A DNA stretch of 64,000 bases from Utricularia gibba. Its lineage: Eukaryota > Streptophyta > Magnoliopsida > Lamiales > Lentibulariaceae. How positions within the stretch are numbered: the first letter of the stretch is position 1; each line of letters opens with the position of its first letter. The notes beneath the pieces are model-generated. The model searched no databases, was not told where the DNA came from, and saw only the letters and a program-made list of their open reading frames with translations. Where the stretch lies: assembly GCA_002189035.1 (NCBI GenBank), contig CM007990.1, positions 5,518,001-5,582,000 on the forward strand. The letters run 5' to 3'. Of the stretch, positions 1-10,609 are shown one piece after another. The translations under genes and the position numbers were made by a program.

Positions 1-478
1 ACGTAAACCCCGTCCTTCGACTTTTCTATCACCCATTAGCGGGCCGCGATGAGGCCCATATAAATGGGCCTTCAATTCGACCCCACCCAAAATCATATTC
101 AGGCCCTTTGAACAAGAGATTTTCAAAATTATTATTATATGCAATTAATTATACTTATTGTTATATTAATTAATAGTTAAAAGTGTTATATCAATCATCT
201 TTATTTATATTTAATTTATGAATTTTTATTAAATTATTAAACTATCTATAAATTAGAAATACGATTTTTATGTTATAATTACATATTTCTATTTTTTTCC
301 GCCAAAAATAAAAAATATTTATAAATAAAAAAGAAATATATGACGAATTAAAAATTTTTGATTTAATAAAAATCACAACCACTAATCGAACAAAAGCTAC
401 TTGTCAGTACAAAGGTTAAGACGTAATTAACGAGGCGAGGCTCCCACGAGTTCCATTTGAGCGCCTGCCGCCTCTTCA
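1..478. other. Intergenic, AT-rich, with a site II palindrome at its left end
   Basis: The first 110 bases are GC-balanced and carry GGCCCA-type elements, as plant promoters do, so they may belong to a gene outside the window. From about 120 to 360 the sequence is almost pure A/T with no coding signal. Bases from about 360 to 478 are probably the 3' UTR of the glucanase gene that ends at 479 on the minus strand. Confidence 0.6.
52..71. promoter_or_regulatory. Inverted pair of site II (TGGGCC) elements around a TATA-like core
   Basis: AGGCCCAT at 52-59 and ATGGGCCT at 64-71 are perfect inverted copies separated by four bases, and the centre reads TATAAAT. Site II elements bind TCP-type factors in promoters of growth and housekeeping genes (established for Arabidopsis). 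Which gene it would serve is unknown; the nearest annotated gene ends here rather than starts. Confidence 0.4.
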
Positions 479-2179
479 TCAGAGGTACTTGCAGCGACCG
501 GCACCTGAATCCAGCAAGAGAAACCGGTGAGGAAACAGTGAGCACTACGGAGAAAAGGGAGCTGTTAAGAGGGAGGTACTTGGATCGGTGACGGTGAGCA
601 GCCCGGTGCCTGAGAAGTAACAGTTGAAATCCTGCCGACCATGTGTTTGATAAAATGAGTTCATCACGAAGGAGGCGTGCGCCCTGAGGTTGTTTGGATT
701 GAAACAAGCCCCGCCTGCCTGGATCGGGGAGCAGTCGGTGCCCTGGCTGCATACGTAGTCAATGTTGGCCTGCAGCGCGGCGGCGCTCGTCTGGGGCTTA
801 GGTACGCACCATTTCTTTTTGGCGCCCACCGGAGCGGCTGCCACCGGAGGCTTGTTTCCGTTTCCCTGCTGAGCAGGCCACAGACAATAAGCACTAGATA
901 CAGAAAAAAATAGCGATAAATTCGGACAAGACGCAGATCACACGGGGTCCCGACAGCAGGCACAAGGAGGAGCATCTTTCCCTTTTTCTGGACTTCACGG
1001 GGGAAGGGTAGGAATCAATCACGTGCATAGGCTTCTTTTACAGTAAAATATTAACTTTTCACTTTATTATTATTATTATTATATTTTCAAAATCCAAATT
1101 CAATTTTGCAGGTTTTACCTGGGGAGGTGCAGAAGTTGCAGAAAGTCCGGTTGGCAAGACGCCGGCGTCGTAAACGGGGCTGAAATCGGGTCTAAACAGC
1201 CCGAAGTTTTTCTCCGACAACGGCCCCGGCTTTAGATTCTCGTTAAACAACGAAAACAGATAAGTCTCAAATCTCTTCCTGGGCATCAATGGCGTCCCTC
1301 GGCCCAATTTGTGCTTTTTCACCAAACCCCCAATGTATGCCTGTGCGTTCTCAACTGAGCAACGCGGCACTTCGAAACTATCGCCGGCGGCCGCCCACCC
1401 AGTTTCTCCCACCGCAATGTCAACGTCCCCGTAGCCGAGTCTCTTCATCGAAACGAAAACAGCATCCATCAACATATCGAACATGTTCCCGTAAGTTCTC
1501 TTGCTGTAGCGATCGAAGATTCCCTTGTTGGGGAGGAATAGAGAGAAATTGGCGTTTTCCGGGCTGTAGCCGAAGAATGGGTACGGGTTCACCATAAAGG
1601 GGGATTTGGTTTCGCGGTGAAATTGCAGAACAGGGGCGAGGTTTCCGACATCCCATCCGGGTCGGAACTTCGCGAGGCTCGGGGCTCCGATGATTCGAGA
1701 ATACCCAACGAGTGCGCCGTCGTCACGTTGATATCTCGGATCCCGGAGGCAGTAAGGGCTTGGTGGAGGCTTCTCATGGCGGCGACGAGGTTGTCGCGGA
1801 GATTCTGAGGTCCCCAGTGTAGGATTTCGTTTCCGACGAGGATGTAATTGATTCTGGTTTGGGGGTGAAACGGCTGGATGTTGGCGACGACCCAATTCCT
1901 GGCAACGTCGGGGTTGGTCAGAGAAGGGATGTCGCCGTTGGGGATGGTAACGGCGACGAGGATTCCAGTGTTGGCGAAGGCGCGCAGGATGTCGGGGTTA
2001 ACATCGAAGATTTTGACGCGGTCGATCGTCGTTTTCTGCTTCAGGAACTGAGCTACCTGATTGGGCGGCGGCAGGTTGTCGCCGAGGGTGCCGTAGTTAA
2101 CGCCAATAGAGTGCACGGCAGGGAGTATGGCGAGAATGAGTAGCGCCGCCGCGGCGCACGGTGGCGAAATTCGTGGCAT
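479..2179 (-). CDS. Glucan endo-1,3-beta-glucosidase, GH17 plus X8/CBM43, with a one-base frameshift
   Basis: Hydrolyses beta-1,3-glucan (callose) in the wall or at plasmodesmata. Three exons on the minus strand: 2179-1119, 868-580 and 504-479. The start at 2179 opens a signal peptide (MPRISPPCAA onward, cleavage near residue 24), followed by IGVNYG, the proton-donor motif VGNE (Glu118) and, further on, the nucleophile motif VGETGW. Exon 2 encodes the Cys-rich X8 domain from KKWCVPK, and the 26-base last exon adds its final Cys before the stop. The frame breaks inside exon 1: up to SLGILESSEP it is read in one frame, and from PSLAKFRPGW in another. The CCCC run at 1681-1684 (coding strand) is one base short. 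Exon lengths sum to 1376, and one added base gives exactly 459 codons. Everything else looks intact, so this may be a sequence error and not a pseudogene. An upstream in-frame ATG at 2254 is less likely because it would bury the signal peptide. Confidence 0.85.
1064..1082. repeat. TTA microsatellite in the glucanase intron
   Basis: About six TTA/TAT units in tandem, lying in intron 1 (1118-869 is the spliced part; the repeat sits in read-through sequence of the intron near the donor). Possible length polymorphism. Confidence 0.7.
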
Positions 2180-3206
2180 GGAGGGAAGATTCTTCTGGAA
2201 AAGAAGGGACACGGCGAGGTGAAATTGAGGACGCGTGGGCCGACGGGCGTGCATTTATCATTCCAAAAAGACAAGATTCAAATACTGGTACCCAGTGGAA
2301 AATTCAAGAAAAAGTATTCCCTCTAACGTGCCCGCGTCGGCTGCGTAGGACACCGTGACACGCTTGTTTTCCTTGCTAAAACCGTTTAAAAAATAAATAT
2401 AAATTAATATAATAAACTCGTAATAATCTTGTATGTCGTAAAATGTTCCCTGGGCCTAGTTCTGGACTTATTTGGTTAACTGGGCCGGACCGGGCCGGAT
2501 GGGCCTTTTAAGGTATTGGTAGTATGAACTACGAAGGTAAGAGCGATAAGAGAGTTGACTTATGCCAATCTTGTCCGTACGTGGCACACCGAACGGGAAG
2601 AAGGGAATCATTACCCCAACCAGGGTGCGGAGGTACAGCGAGCTTCTTTTAGGACTCAATCATGGGTTCATTTCCTGGGGCGTACATATCTCGCAGTTTT
2701 CGCATTTTCTTTTGAGCTTTATCTTTTTTATTTCATTTAGCTGTTGACAGTTCATTTTTCTTTGTTGGGGTTTCTCAGGGTACGGGAATGAAAGATTGCG
2801 CCAAGCCATGAAGCAATTATTGATTCTCTATGGTGGGAAACTGTTAAGCTAGATCCCGCGTTGGTTTTTTTTTGCCCTTAATAAGAGTGAAGCTGAAAAA
2901 AGAACAAGCTGTTGTTGTTGCGTAGACTGGGTTTGTGTCCACGTGATGCATATGGGTTGGTAGGTACAATTCCAATTACGTCTTTGACCACCCTTTTATG
3001 TTTTTCTTCGTTTTTGGATAAAGTGTTCTCTCTTTCAGACTTATTTTTGAAATTTCGTTGATGGGTGTTGCTGCCTTTTTTGCTGCGGAAGAGCGATCCC
3101 GGGTTTGAATAAGAAGTTGATGAATATGGAGACAGAGGCATTGGCATGGTTGAGTTGATTTTGTAAAGTTCCAAGTGTTCGTATTAGTTGTTGAGCTACT
3201 GGAAGA
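2180..3206. other. Divergent intergenic region between the glucanase and GRAS genes
   Basis: This 1 kb region must contain both promoters and the GRAS 5' leader. It holds three TGGGCC elements at 2451-2505. The part from about 2530 on is probably transcribed as GRAS leader: a donor-like GAAG/GTAAGA lies near 2535 and an acceptor-like TTGACAG near 2750, so a 5' UTR intron is possible but unproven. No convincing coding sequence was seen. Confidence 0.5.
2451..2505. promoter_or_regulatory. Cluster of three TGGGCC site II elements
   Basis: TGGGCC occurs at 2451, 2481 and 2500, with a further CGGGCC at 2491, all in one orientation within 55 bases. The cluster sits about 270 bp upstream of the glucanase start and 700 bp upstream of the GRAS start. 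Site II clusters are typical of promoters active in dividing cells; assignment to the GRAS gene is inferred from the long GRAS leader. Confidence 0.4.
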
Positions 3207-5741
3207 ATGAATGAGAACAGGAATGACGCCAAACCACTAGCCTGTGTTAGTGAACTAGATGATTTCGGTCATCCAGTACCTCAAGGTTTTCCCCTGTTAC
3301 GCAATTTGAGAGTTGATGATGGGCATGCGGGTACCTCTTATTTCAATTCTACAAGTAGCAAGCCAAGTGTGGGTCAACAAGTACAGTCAAGCAGGGGTGA
3401 TCACTCTCAGGATCCTGGTTATAGTGTTAATGTGCTCAAGTACTTGAGTCGTCATCTCCTTGAAGAAGATGTAGATGATAAGATTTGGCATTCCAGAACG
3501 TCTGCTGATGCTAATGCAGCCTCTCGCAAATTGAACTTTGATCCCCAGGTTCAATCCTCCAGGAATGATCGCCCTCAGAATATTGATTCCTGCGATGATG
3601 TACTCAATTATATGAGACGTTTTCTCCTTGAAGATGATGTGGAAGAGAAAGGTGGAAATCCTGGTGCTGCCAATGCAGTATCCAACAAGATGAACAGCTT
3701 TGGCTCCAATATCACTCCCTCTGTAAAAAAGGATTTTATTGATGATGATATCAAGTACATGCATCATCATCGTTTAAAGGATAATGTTGGAAAGAAAGCT
3801 TCCTGGATGAGGAATCCTGCTGATGAACCTAGAGATATGATCTCTGAAGTCGGTTCATGCATTAAACATGAAGATATTGATTTTAGTGATGATGTGCTAA
3901 AATATATCAATCACATTCTCCTTGAGGAGGGTGTAGAAGAGAAAACATGCACATTTCAAGAATCTGAAGCTCTCCAGGCTACAGAAAAATCGCTGTATGA
4001 GGCTATGTGGGGTCAATATCCAAATTCTACACATTCTGTCTATGGTGATTCTAGCTTACATGGATCTGATGACCGTCAAGAAGGTACCAGTCTCTCGTCT
4101 CAGTCTTATTCTCAGTCATCCAATTCATCGGGTTTAGGCCATGCGTCTGTGGACGGCAATGCATCTTCCCCTGCTAGTAGTTTTGAATTGGTTCAGGTAC
4201 ATAGTGGCAGGCACGCAGTTGTGCAGTTGAATGAGGGGACAATCCTTTCTGATGGGAAGCTGGTAGTTTGTCTGTCAGATGGCGAGGAATCTCCAGATAG
4301 GCGTGTAATGGAAAGTGGTATTGGTACACAGGAGTTTAGCAATGCATCAACAGGGAAGAGGCATCCACATGCGGACGACGTTCCAGGTTTACAGGAGGGA
4401 AGGAGTTCAAAACAGTTTGCTCTCCATAGGGAATCATCTATAGGCGATGATGTGTTTGACAGAGTTCTTGTGTTCAGACAAGAAAAGGAAGAATCTGCCA
4501 TTCGTGAGGAGATAAACAAGGCATTCAACGCTACCATGCAGGAAGATCAATCCAAGGATATCAAGGGTAGGAAAAGGGGTAAAAAGAAAAGAGAGGCAAA
4601 GAAGAATGAAGCCGACTTGAGCACTCTCTTAACACTCTGTGCACAAGCAGTTGCAGCTGAAAACACGAGATCAGCAAACGATTATCTTAGGCAGATAAGA
4701 CAGCATTCTACCCCTGCCGGTGATGGGATGCAAAGGGTTGCACACTATTTTGCTGATGGACTGGAGGCCCGCATGGCTGGTGCAGGGACACAGATATACA
4801 ATACCCTGATTAACATGCCTATAAGTGCTGCAGATCTCTTGAAAGCCTACCATATATACTTGGCCGCTTGCCCACATAGAAAAACATCCAACTTCTTCTC
4901 AAATCAGACCATTTTGAATGTTGCTGAGAAAGTGGGTAGCCTCCATATTGTTGATTTTGGTACTCTCTATGGATTCCAATGGCCTTCCTTCCTCCACAAA
5001 CTGTCCTTAAGACCAGGCGGCCCTCCCAGTGTACGTTTCACTGCAATAGATTTTCCTTGCCCTGGTTTCCGGCCATCCCAAAGGATTCAGGAAACTGGGA
5101 GGCGTCTGGCTAGTTATGCCAAGAAATTCAATATTCCTTTTGAGTTCAATGGTTTAGCTCAAAATTGGGAAGCCATCACCCTTGATGACATCAAAATGAG
5201 AAAGGGTGAGGTCCTGGTGGTGAACTGTTTGTACAGGCTTAGGTATTTGCTTGATGAGTCAGTGGTTCCGGACTGTCCTAGGGACATCGTCCTGAAACTG
5301 ATAAGGAAAATGAACCCTGCTTTATTCGTGTTGGGGATCAGGAACGGAGGCCACAACCTCCCATTCTTCTTAACGAGATTCCGGGAGGCCCTGTTTCACT
5401 ACTCAAGCATCTTTGATGCCCTGGATGCGGTAATTTCCCGTGACCGGCACGAAAGAATGCTACTAGAGCGGGTGGTATTTGGCCGTGAGGCGATGAATGT
5501 AATCGCCTGTGAAGGTGCGGAGAGGCTGGAGAGACCGGAGACGTACAAGCAGTGGCATGCCCGGCTTGCCAGAGCCGGGCTGGAAGTGCTTCCCCTCAAC
5601 AGGGAGATCATGGCAACTGCAAGAAACAAAGTGAAATTGTACCACAAGGACTTTGTGATCGATGACGACGGCTACTGGCTTTTGCAGGGATGGAAGGGGC
5701 GAATCTCCTACGCCCTCTCTTCTTGGAGGCCAGCTCCATGA
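3207..5741 (+). CDS. GRAS transcription factor, SCL14/SCL33-like (LISCL subfamily), 844 aa
   Basis: A single coding exon. The GRAS domain runs from about residue 470 to the end: leucine heptad I at LSTLLTLCAQAVA, VHIID-type motif LHIVDFGTLYGFQW, PFYRE-type region around RFREALFHYSSIFDALD, and the SAW ending GWKGRISYALSSW. A basic, NLS-like stretch GRKRGKKKREAKK at 454-466 precedes it. LISCL proteins are nuclear co-activators; SCL14 partners TGA factors in xenobiotic and stress detoxification (established for Arabidopsis). The N-terminus is unusual. The acidic motif (D)VLKYI..LLEE.VEEK, normally present once before ALQATEKSLYE, appears four times with conserved Tyr at 79, 135, 184 and 233. The long variable region 270-450 is Ser-rich. 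The start codon at 3207 is the first in frame and gives MNENRND. No frame break. Confidence 0.93.
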   Translation: MNENRNDAKPLACVSELDDFGHPVPQGFPLLRNLRVDDGHAGTSYFNSTSSKPSVGQQVQSSRGDHSQDPGYSVNVLKYLSRHLLEEDVDDKIWHSRTSADANAASRKLNFDPQVQSSRNDRPQNIDSCDDVLNYMRRFLLEDDVEEKGGNPGAANAVSNKMNSFGSNITPSVKKDFIDDDIKYMHHHRLKDNVGKKASWMRNPADEPRDMISEVGSCIKHEDIDFSDDVLKYINHILLEEGVEEKTCTFQESEALQATEKSLYEAMWGQYPNSTHSVYGDSSLHGSDDRQEGTSLSSQSYSQSSNSSGLGHASVDGNASSPASSFELVQVHSGRHAVVQLNEGTILSDGKLVVCLSDGEESPDRRVMESGIGTQEFSNASTGKRHPHADDVPGLQEGRSSKQFALHRESSIGDDVFDRVLVFRQEKEESAIREEINKAFNATMQEDQSKDIKGRKRGKKKREAKKNEADLSTLLTLCAQAVAAENTRSANDYLRQIRQHSTPAGDGMQRVAHYFADGLEARMAGAGTQIYNTLINMPISAADLLKAYHIYLAACPHRKTSNFFSNQTILNVAEKVGSLHIVDFGTLYGFQWPSFLHKLSLRPGGPPSVRFTAIDFPCPGFRPSQRIQETGRRLASYAKKFNIPFEFNGLAQNWEAITLDDIKMRKGEVLVVNCLYRLRYLLDESVVPDCPRDIVLKLIRKMNPALFVLGIRNGGHNLPFFLTRFREALFHYSSIFDALDAVISRDRHERMLLERVVFGREAMNVIACEGAERLERPETYKQWHARLARAGLEVLPLNREIMATARNKVKLYHKDFVIDDDGYWLLQGWKGRISYALSSWRPAP
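3372..3950 (+). repeat. Four diverged coding repeats in the GRAS N-terminus
   Basis: Repeat cores begin near codons for Tyr79 (3441), Tyr135 (3609), Tyr184 (3756) and Tyr233 (3903), giving periods of 168, 147 and 147 bases, all multiples of three. The first two units also share the upstream block QVQSSR (residues 58-63 and 114-119), so the duplicated unit is larger than the motif itself. Divergence between units suggests old duplication. Confidence 0.75.
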
Positions 5742-6077
5742 ACTAAGCCTGTGATCCGTACAGTGTGTTTCAGGTCTGTACTCTGTGAATCATGAAATGG
5801 ACGGAATACCTCCGGGATCCGTACAGAGGCCCGTTTTGAAAACGGTATTGGGCCGAATTGTGAAGTTGGGCCCAACATGTTGGAAGGTCATGAATAGTGA
5901 GGATTAACGCGGGAGTGTTTTAAATGGAATAAAGTTCGTGTTTTGGACGAAAATCAAAGCGGCGCTTTTTCTAAAACCTCGAAGGGAAATTCCCAGGATG
6001 CCCCTCCAACGACTTCTCTCTATTTCATCTCTTTCCTTATTCTTCGCCCAACTCCAGCTGCGCACTATCCCTCTTCC
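5742..6077. promoter_or_regulatory. Short intergene with two perfect palindromes before the ARIA-type gene
   Basis: The GRAS 3' UTR and the promoter of the armadillo-BTB gene share 336 bases. CCGTTTTGAAAACGG at 5831-5845 is a perfect palindrome with a one-base centre, TGGGCC lies at 5849, and GTTGGGCCCAAC at 5865-5876 is a perfect 12-base palindrome made of two overlapping site II cores. The block lies about 200-250 bp upstream of the ATG, a usual promoter position. GATCCGTACAG also occurs twice, near 5752 and 5815. Confidence 0.5.
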
Positions 6078-9000
6078 ATGGAGAATCAGAGCAAGGGCTC
6101 CAGCCGGCGGCACCGCGACCAATCGGCATTTGTCACTTCGTATACGAGGCGTGGCTTGAAACGGAAGCCTGAAACCGCGTTCAACAGCGACAACGGAAGG
6201 AAGAGTAGGGAGCTGCCGTCTGAGTCGCATCTGGATCTCACGCTCCGAGTGCGCGCTCAAGTTGAGGTTCTCGAATCGGCTTTATCTTCCAGCGAGCAAG
6301 ATCGTTCTTCGGCGAGAAGTGCGATGGATGTTCTGTCGGAACTCGCGAAAAATGGTGTGTGGAAATTTACAACTGAATGATCATTGAAAGCTGAATTGTT
6401 TTTTCTTTATTACTGGTTAACTGTATGGGTTGCCTATGGATCATTTGAAGGAATTTTCGCTTAAACTGTAGTTTAAGACTTGGATGGAGGGAGGCTATTT
6501 GCTGATTTAGTCTTGCTAATTGCTCGAGATTTTGATCGTTTTGGCTTACTAATATTCTGTAAATCGTTTGTGTTGAATCTTGGTGTGAGTTTATTGAATC
6601 GTTGTGGATTTTTCTTCTGTCGTTGCAGAGGATGTTGTGAATCTGATAGTGGACTGTGGTGCCGTTCCAGTGCTGGTAAAGCATTTACAGGCTCCTGCGT
6701 GGGGGACTTCTGGAGAAAGTTGCCCAAGGCCTTATGAACATGAGGTGGAGAAAGGAAGCGCGTTCACTCTCGGACTTCTTGCAATAAAGGTAAGTATTCT
6801 TGGTTACTTGTCTTTGCATGTAATTGAGGAATATTGCTAGGCTTTGTTCGAACCAAAAATAAGTATGTATTTGGGTAAATAGTCTGTCATCCTTTGCAGC
6901 CAGAACATCAACAGCTCATTGTCGATGCTGGAGCTCTTCCTCATCTTGTGAACCTTTTAAAAAGGCATAGGAATTGTGGGAACTCCCGTGCTGTGAATGG
7001 AGTTATAAGAAGAGCAGCTGATGCAATCACCAACCTTGCTCATGAGAATAGCAGCATAAAAACTAGTGTTAGGTTTGTTTAATTTCTCACAAAGGAATTG
7101 TAAATGTAAGTGATGCCCGCTTCTGATATCTGGATATTTATGAAAGGGCCGAGGGTGGAATTCCTCCTCTTGTTGAGTTGCTAGAATTTGCTGATTCAAA
7201 GGTGCAAAGAGCTGCAGCAGGAGCTTTGCGCACCCTGGCTTTTAAAAATGATGACAACAAAAACCAGGTCTGCTTTTGGTGTTTGCAATGTCATGTATGA
7301 TTGTTTGTCATATCTGTTTATCTGCTCGTGAGTTTCAGATTGTGGAGTGTAATGCTCTTCCTACTCTCATACTAATGCTGCGGTCTGAGGATTCTGCCAT
7401 ACACTACGAAGCAGTTGGTGTCATTGGAAACCTGGTCCACTCATCTCCGAACATCAAGAAGGAGGTCCTTGCTGCCGGAGCACTGCAACCTGTTATTGGA
7501 TTGCTTAGGTGCGGTTATTATTCAGTGCTAGTGTCCTCTATTTAATGCCTTTTTCAGGGCTCTTGTACTTCATAGTTGCGCTAGGCAGGCTTTAAATTTA
7601 GATAGATTGTAATATATAGAATGATCTTTCTCCTTCTTGTCTTTTACTTCATGAGAGAAAGTTCGATCGGTTCACAATCGATTCTCTATGTTTTTGGATT
7701 CCAATGTCGTCCCCCACATTGTTTCTTATTTTGAACACCGAAATCATGTTTTCTGATTGCTTCTGCTTTATGCTTGATGCCTTGATGACAGCTCCTGTTG
7801 CTCAGAGAGCCAAAGAGAAGCAGCTTTGCTTCTTGGGCAGTTTGCTGCTACAGATTCGGATTGTAAGGTTGAACTGGATAAAATCCTTTTTGACGAATCT
7901 GAAAATGTACTTATTTAATGAAGAAGAAAAGTGTTGTCCTAGTGATTCATGAATTATTCTTGCAGGTACACATTGTCCAAAGAGGAGCGGTTCCTCCCCT
8001 AATTGATATGCTTCAGTCAATGGATGCTCAGTTAAGGGAAATGTCAGCCTTTGCGCTCGGTAGACTAGCCCAAGTATAATCACTTGCTCCTCCACCTTCT
8101 ATCTTTTATGTTTCTGATTCTTGAGGAATCATTTTAATTTGTGCCCTTTCAGGATACTCACAATCAGGCTGGTATTGCTCATTGTGGTGGAATACCGCCT
8201 TTACTTAAACTTCTTGAGTCTAAAAATGGATCATTGCAACACAATGCTGCATTTGCTCTCTATGGGCTTGCAGATAACGAGGTATCACAAAATGGTCCAG
8301 CAATTCAGTTTTTAGGTTTATTGTGGTTCGCAGTGGAACTTGCTTAAATTTGCCCCTCCTCTTTCCCCTTTAGGATAATGTAGCATGTCTTATTAGGGAG
8401 GGTGGCATTCAGAAGCTTCAAGACGGTGAATTCATTGTGCAAGTGCGATCTTCAATACTATAGTTTTTTTTTTTTTGCTGTGTTTTTCATGTCAGATGCA
8501 CTAGAAGTTTAAAGATGTTTACAAATCATGATGAGCTATTCCTGACATAGATATTCGCATCTTTTTACATCCTACAGCCTACCAGGGATTGTGTTTCCAA
8601 GACGCTTAAACGAATTGAAGAGAAGATTCATGGACGGGTGTGTGAGCTGAGTTACTTATTATTGATCTCAATTAATTTTATTACAAAAGGGATACCATTT
8701 GACTCGTCGAATTGGCAATAGAGTGTTTGATGAATTTTTTCCCTAATCCAGGTATTAAGCCATTTATTATACATGATGCGTGTGGCTGAAAAATCTGTTC
8801 AAAGACGTGTGGTTCTTGCTCTTGCTCATCTATGCTCCCCAGATGACCAAAGAACTATTTTTATTGACAATGATGGTATTTTATATACTGAATTTTTATT
8901 AAGCAAAAAAGCATTATCGTGGGCTCATATACACCTTGATTCCATTATAGAAGAAAAAAGACTCTTCAGAAGTATTTTTCTGTTGTAGGTTTAACGTTGC

Positions 9001-10403
9001 TTTTGGAGCTCTTGGAGTCAACAAACCGAAAGCACCAGAAAGATGCTTCCTTGGCTTTGTGCAAGTTGGCTAATAAAGCAAGCTCAATGTCTCCCATTGA
9101 TGCTGCTCCTCCATCCCCTGTTCCCCAGGTGACCATGTGCTGTGTTTTTTTTTGTACCCACCATAGTATCAACTATGTGAACCGTTCTGCCTTGACGCTT
9201 AATTCAGTAGGTGTGAGGGGATTCATATTCTTCCCTTGATAATTTATCATTTGTTTACCTGTGAACTTGGTGAAGTATTCAGATACTTTGTAAACTTTTC
9301 TCATTACAGGTATACTTGGGTGAGCAATACGTAAATAATCCTACTTTGTCAGATGTCACATTCCTAGTTGAAGGTCAAAATGTGCTTTCTGTGATTTTCC
9401 TGCGTGTTTTATCAGATTCTTCTGTAACTGCATCCTCATTGGCTTCTTCTCTTTTAGGAAAACGATTTTTTGCACACAGAATTTGTTTACTGGCTTCTTC
9501 TGATGCCTTTCGAGCCATGTTTGATGGTGGTTATCGGGTGAGCTTAGTGCTCTGATATTCTTCCTGGTCATTACAGTCTGCTTCTCCATGCTCTTTTGAA
9601 ATCACCAAGCTCTGATCCTGTGGAGTTTATTGTAAAATTCCATGAGCTCGGAATCCCTCCGCATGCCTTCACTTTTCTAATGCTAACATAAGCACCGATT
9701 CAATTCAGGAAAGAGATGCCAAAGACATTGAGATCCCGAATATTAGATGGGATGTTTTTGAATTGATGATGAGGTCCTTCCCTACCTTCCATTCTTCTTA
9801 TTTCCTGGTTTGTGTTGAACAAAATCGAGTACTCATGATGCTGTTGTATCCGGTTTCCGTTTCAGATACATATACACCGGATCTGTCAACGTCGGTATAG
9901 AGATTGCTCAGGATCTTCTAAGAGCCGCAGATCAGTATCTGCTGGAGGGTCTCAAGCGTCTGTGTGAGTACTGCATGGCACAGGTTAGGGGCGCACATAC
10001 ATCAACTTCTGGTATCATCTCCCTTCATATTAACGCCATCTTATTATTCCTCTTTGAAGGACATCTCTGCGGAAAATGTGTCTCCCATGTTCGAATTATC
10101 CGAGGCATTCAACGCTTTGTCCCTAAGACACGCCTGCATTTTATACGTCATGGATAAGTTTGAGCAGCTGCACACGATGGCATGGTATGCTCGCCTCCCT
10201 CCACTCATAACCAAGTTTTACCAGCAGCCGAACCTTCTCCGGTGCCGGCGAACTAACATGTATGCTGTGACCTGAACTGCAGGTACCCTCAGCTCATTCA
10301 GCGCATCCTGCCGGAAGCTCGACATTATTTTGAAAGATTGCTTAGCGCGACGCCTCTGCACTCGGAAGTAAGACGGCGCGGAACAGAGAGCAGTGTGTCG
10401 TGA
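6078..10403 (+). CDS. Armadillo-repeat BTB/POZ protein, ARIA/ABAP1 type, 726 aa
   Basis: Eighteen exons can be traced: 6078-6354, 6629-6789, 6900-7072, 7147-7267, 7339-7508, 7792-7867, 7966-8073, 8153-8281, 8374-8442, 8578-8637, 8752-8875, 8989-9128, 9310-9373, 9458-9537, 9709-9773, 9866-9983, 10060-10184 and 10283-10403. They sum to 2181 bases with every junction in frame. After a basic N-terminus (RRGLKRKPE) come armadillo repeats from about residue 90 to 500, for example GGIPPLVELLEFADSKVQRAAAG and GGIPPLLKLLESKNGSLQHNA. A BTB domain follows (NNPTLSDVTFLVEGKRFFAH onward) with a BACK-like tail. Relatives act in the nucleus: ARIA with the ABA factor ABF2, ABAP1 with TCP24 and the pre-replication complex (established knowledge). 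The 726-residue length fits the family. Which of the two paralogues it matches best cannot be settled here. Confidence 0.93.
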
Positions 10404-10609
10404 GATGGAGGTGGCCAAACCTGTGAAGATGAATGTAATGGCCTCATTGTTTAGGTCCTTCTTGTTCCCTCATTCATACTCTATTAACATTCCAATGATT
10501 AGTTTGTTGGAGATGCAAGCAACCCAGTCCTAAGCATTTGTAGGGAGAGTTTGGTGACGTGCTGGTGAATAAATTGAATATGTTAAGGTGAGATTAACTA
10601 GCATCTCAT
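10404..10609. other. 3' UTR of the armadillo-BTB gene and tRNA 5' flank
   Basis: The 206 bases contain no open frame or repeat. They should hold the polyadenylation region of the upstream gene and the upstream flank of the tRNA-His gene. Confidence 0.4.

Noticed and set aside
545-844. Separate small X8-domain (plasmodesmal callose-binding) gene
   Set aside because: Its exon joins in phase to the GH17 exon at 1119 and to a last exon at 504-479, so it is the tail of the glucanase.
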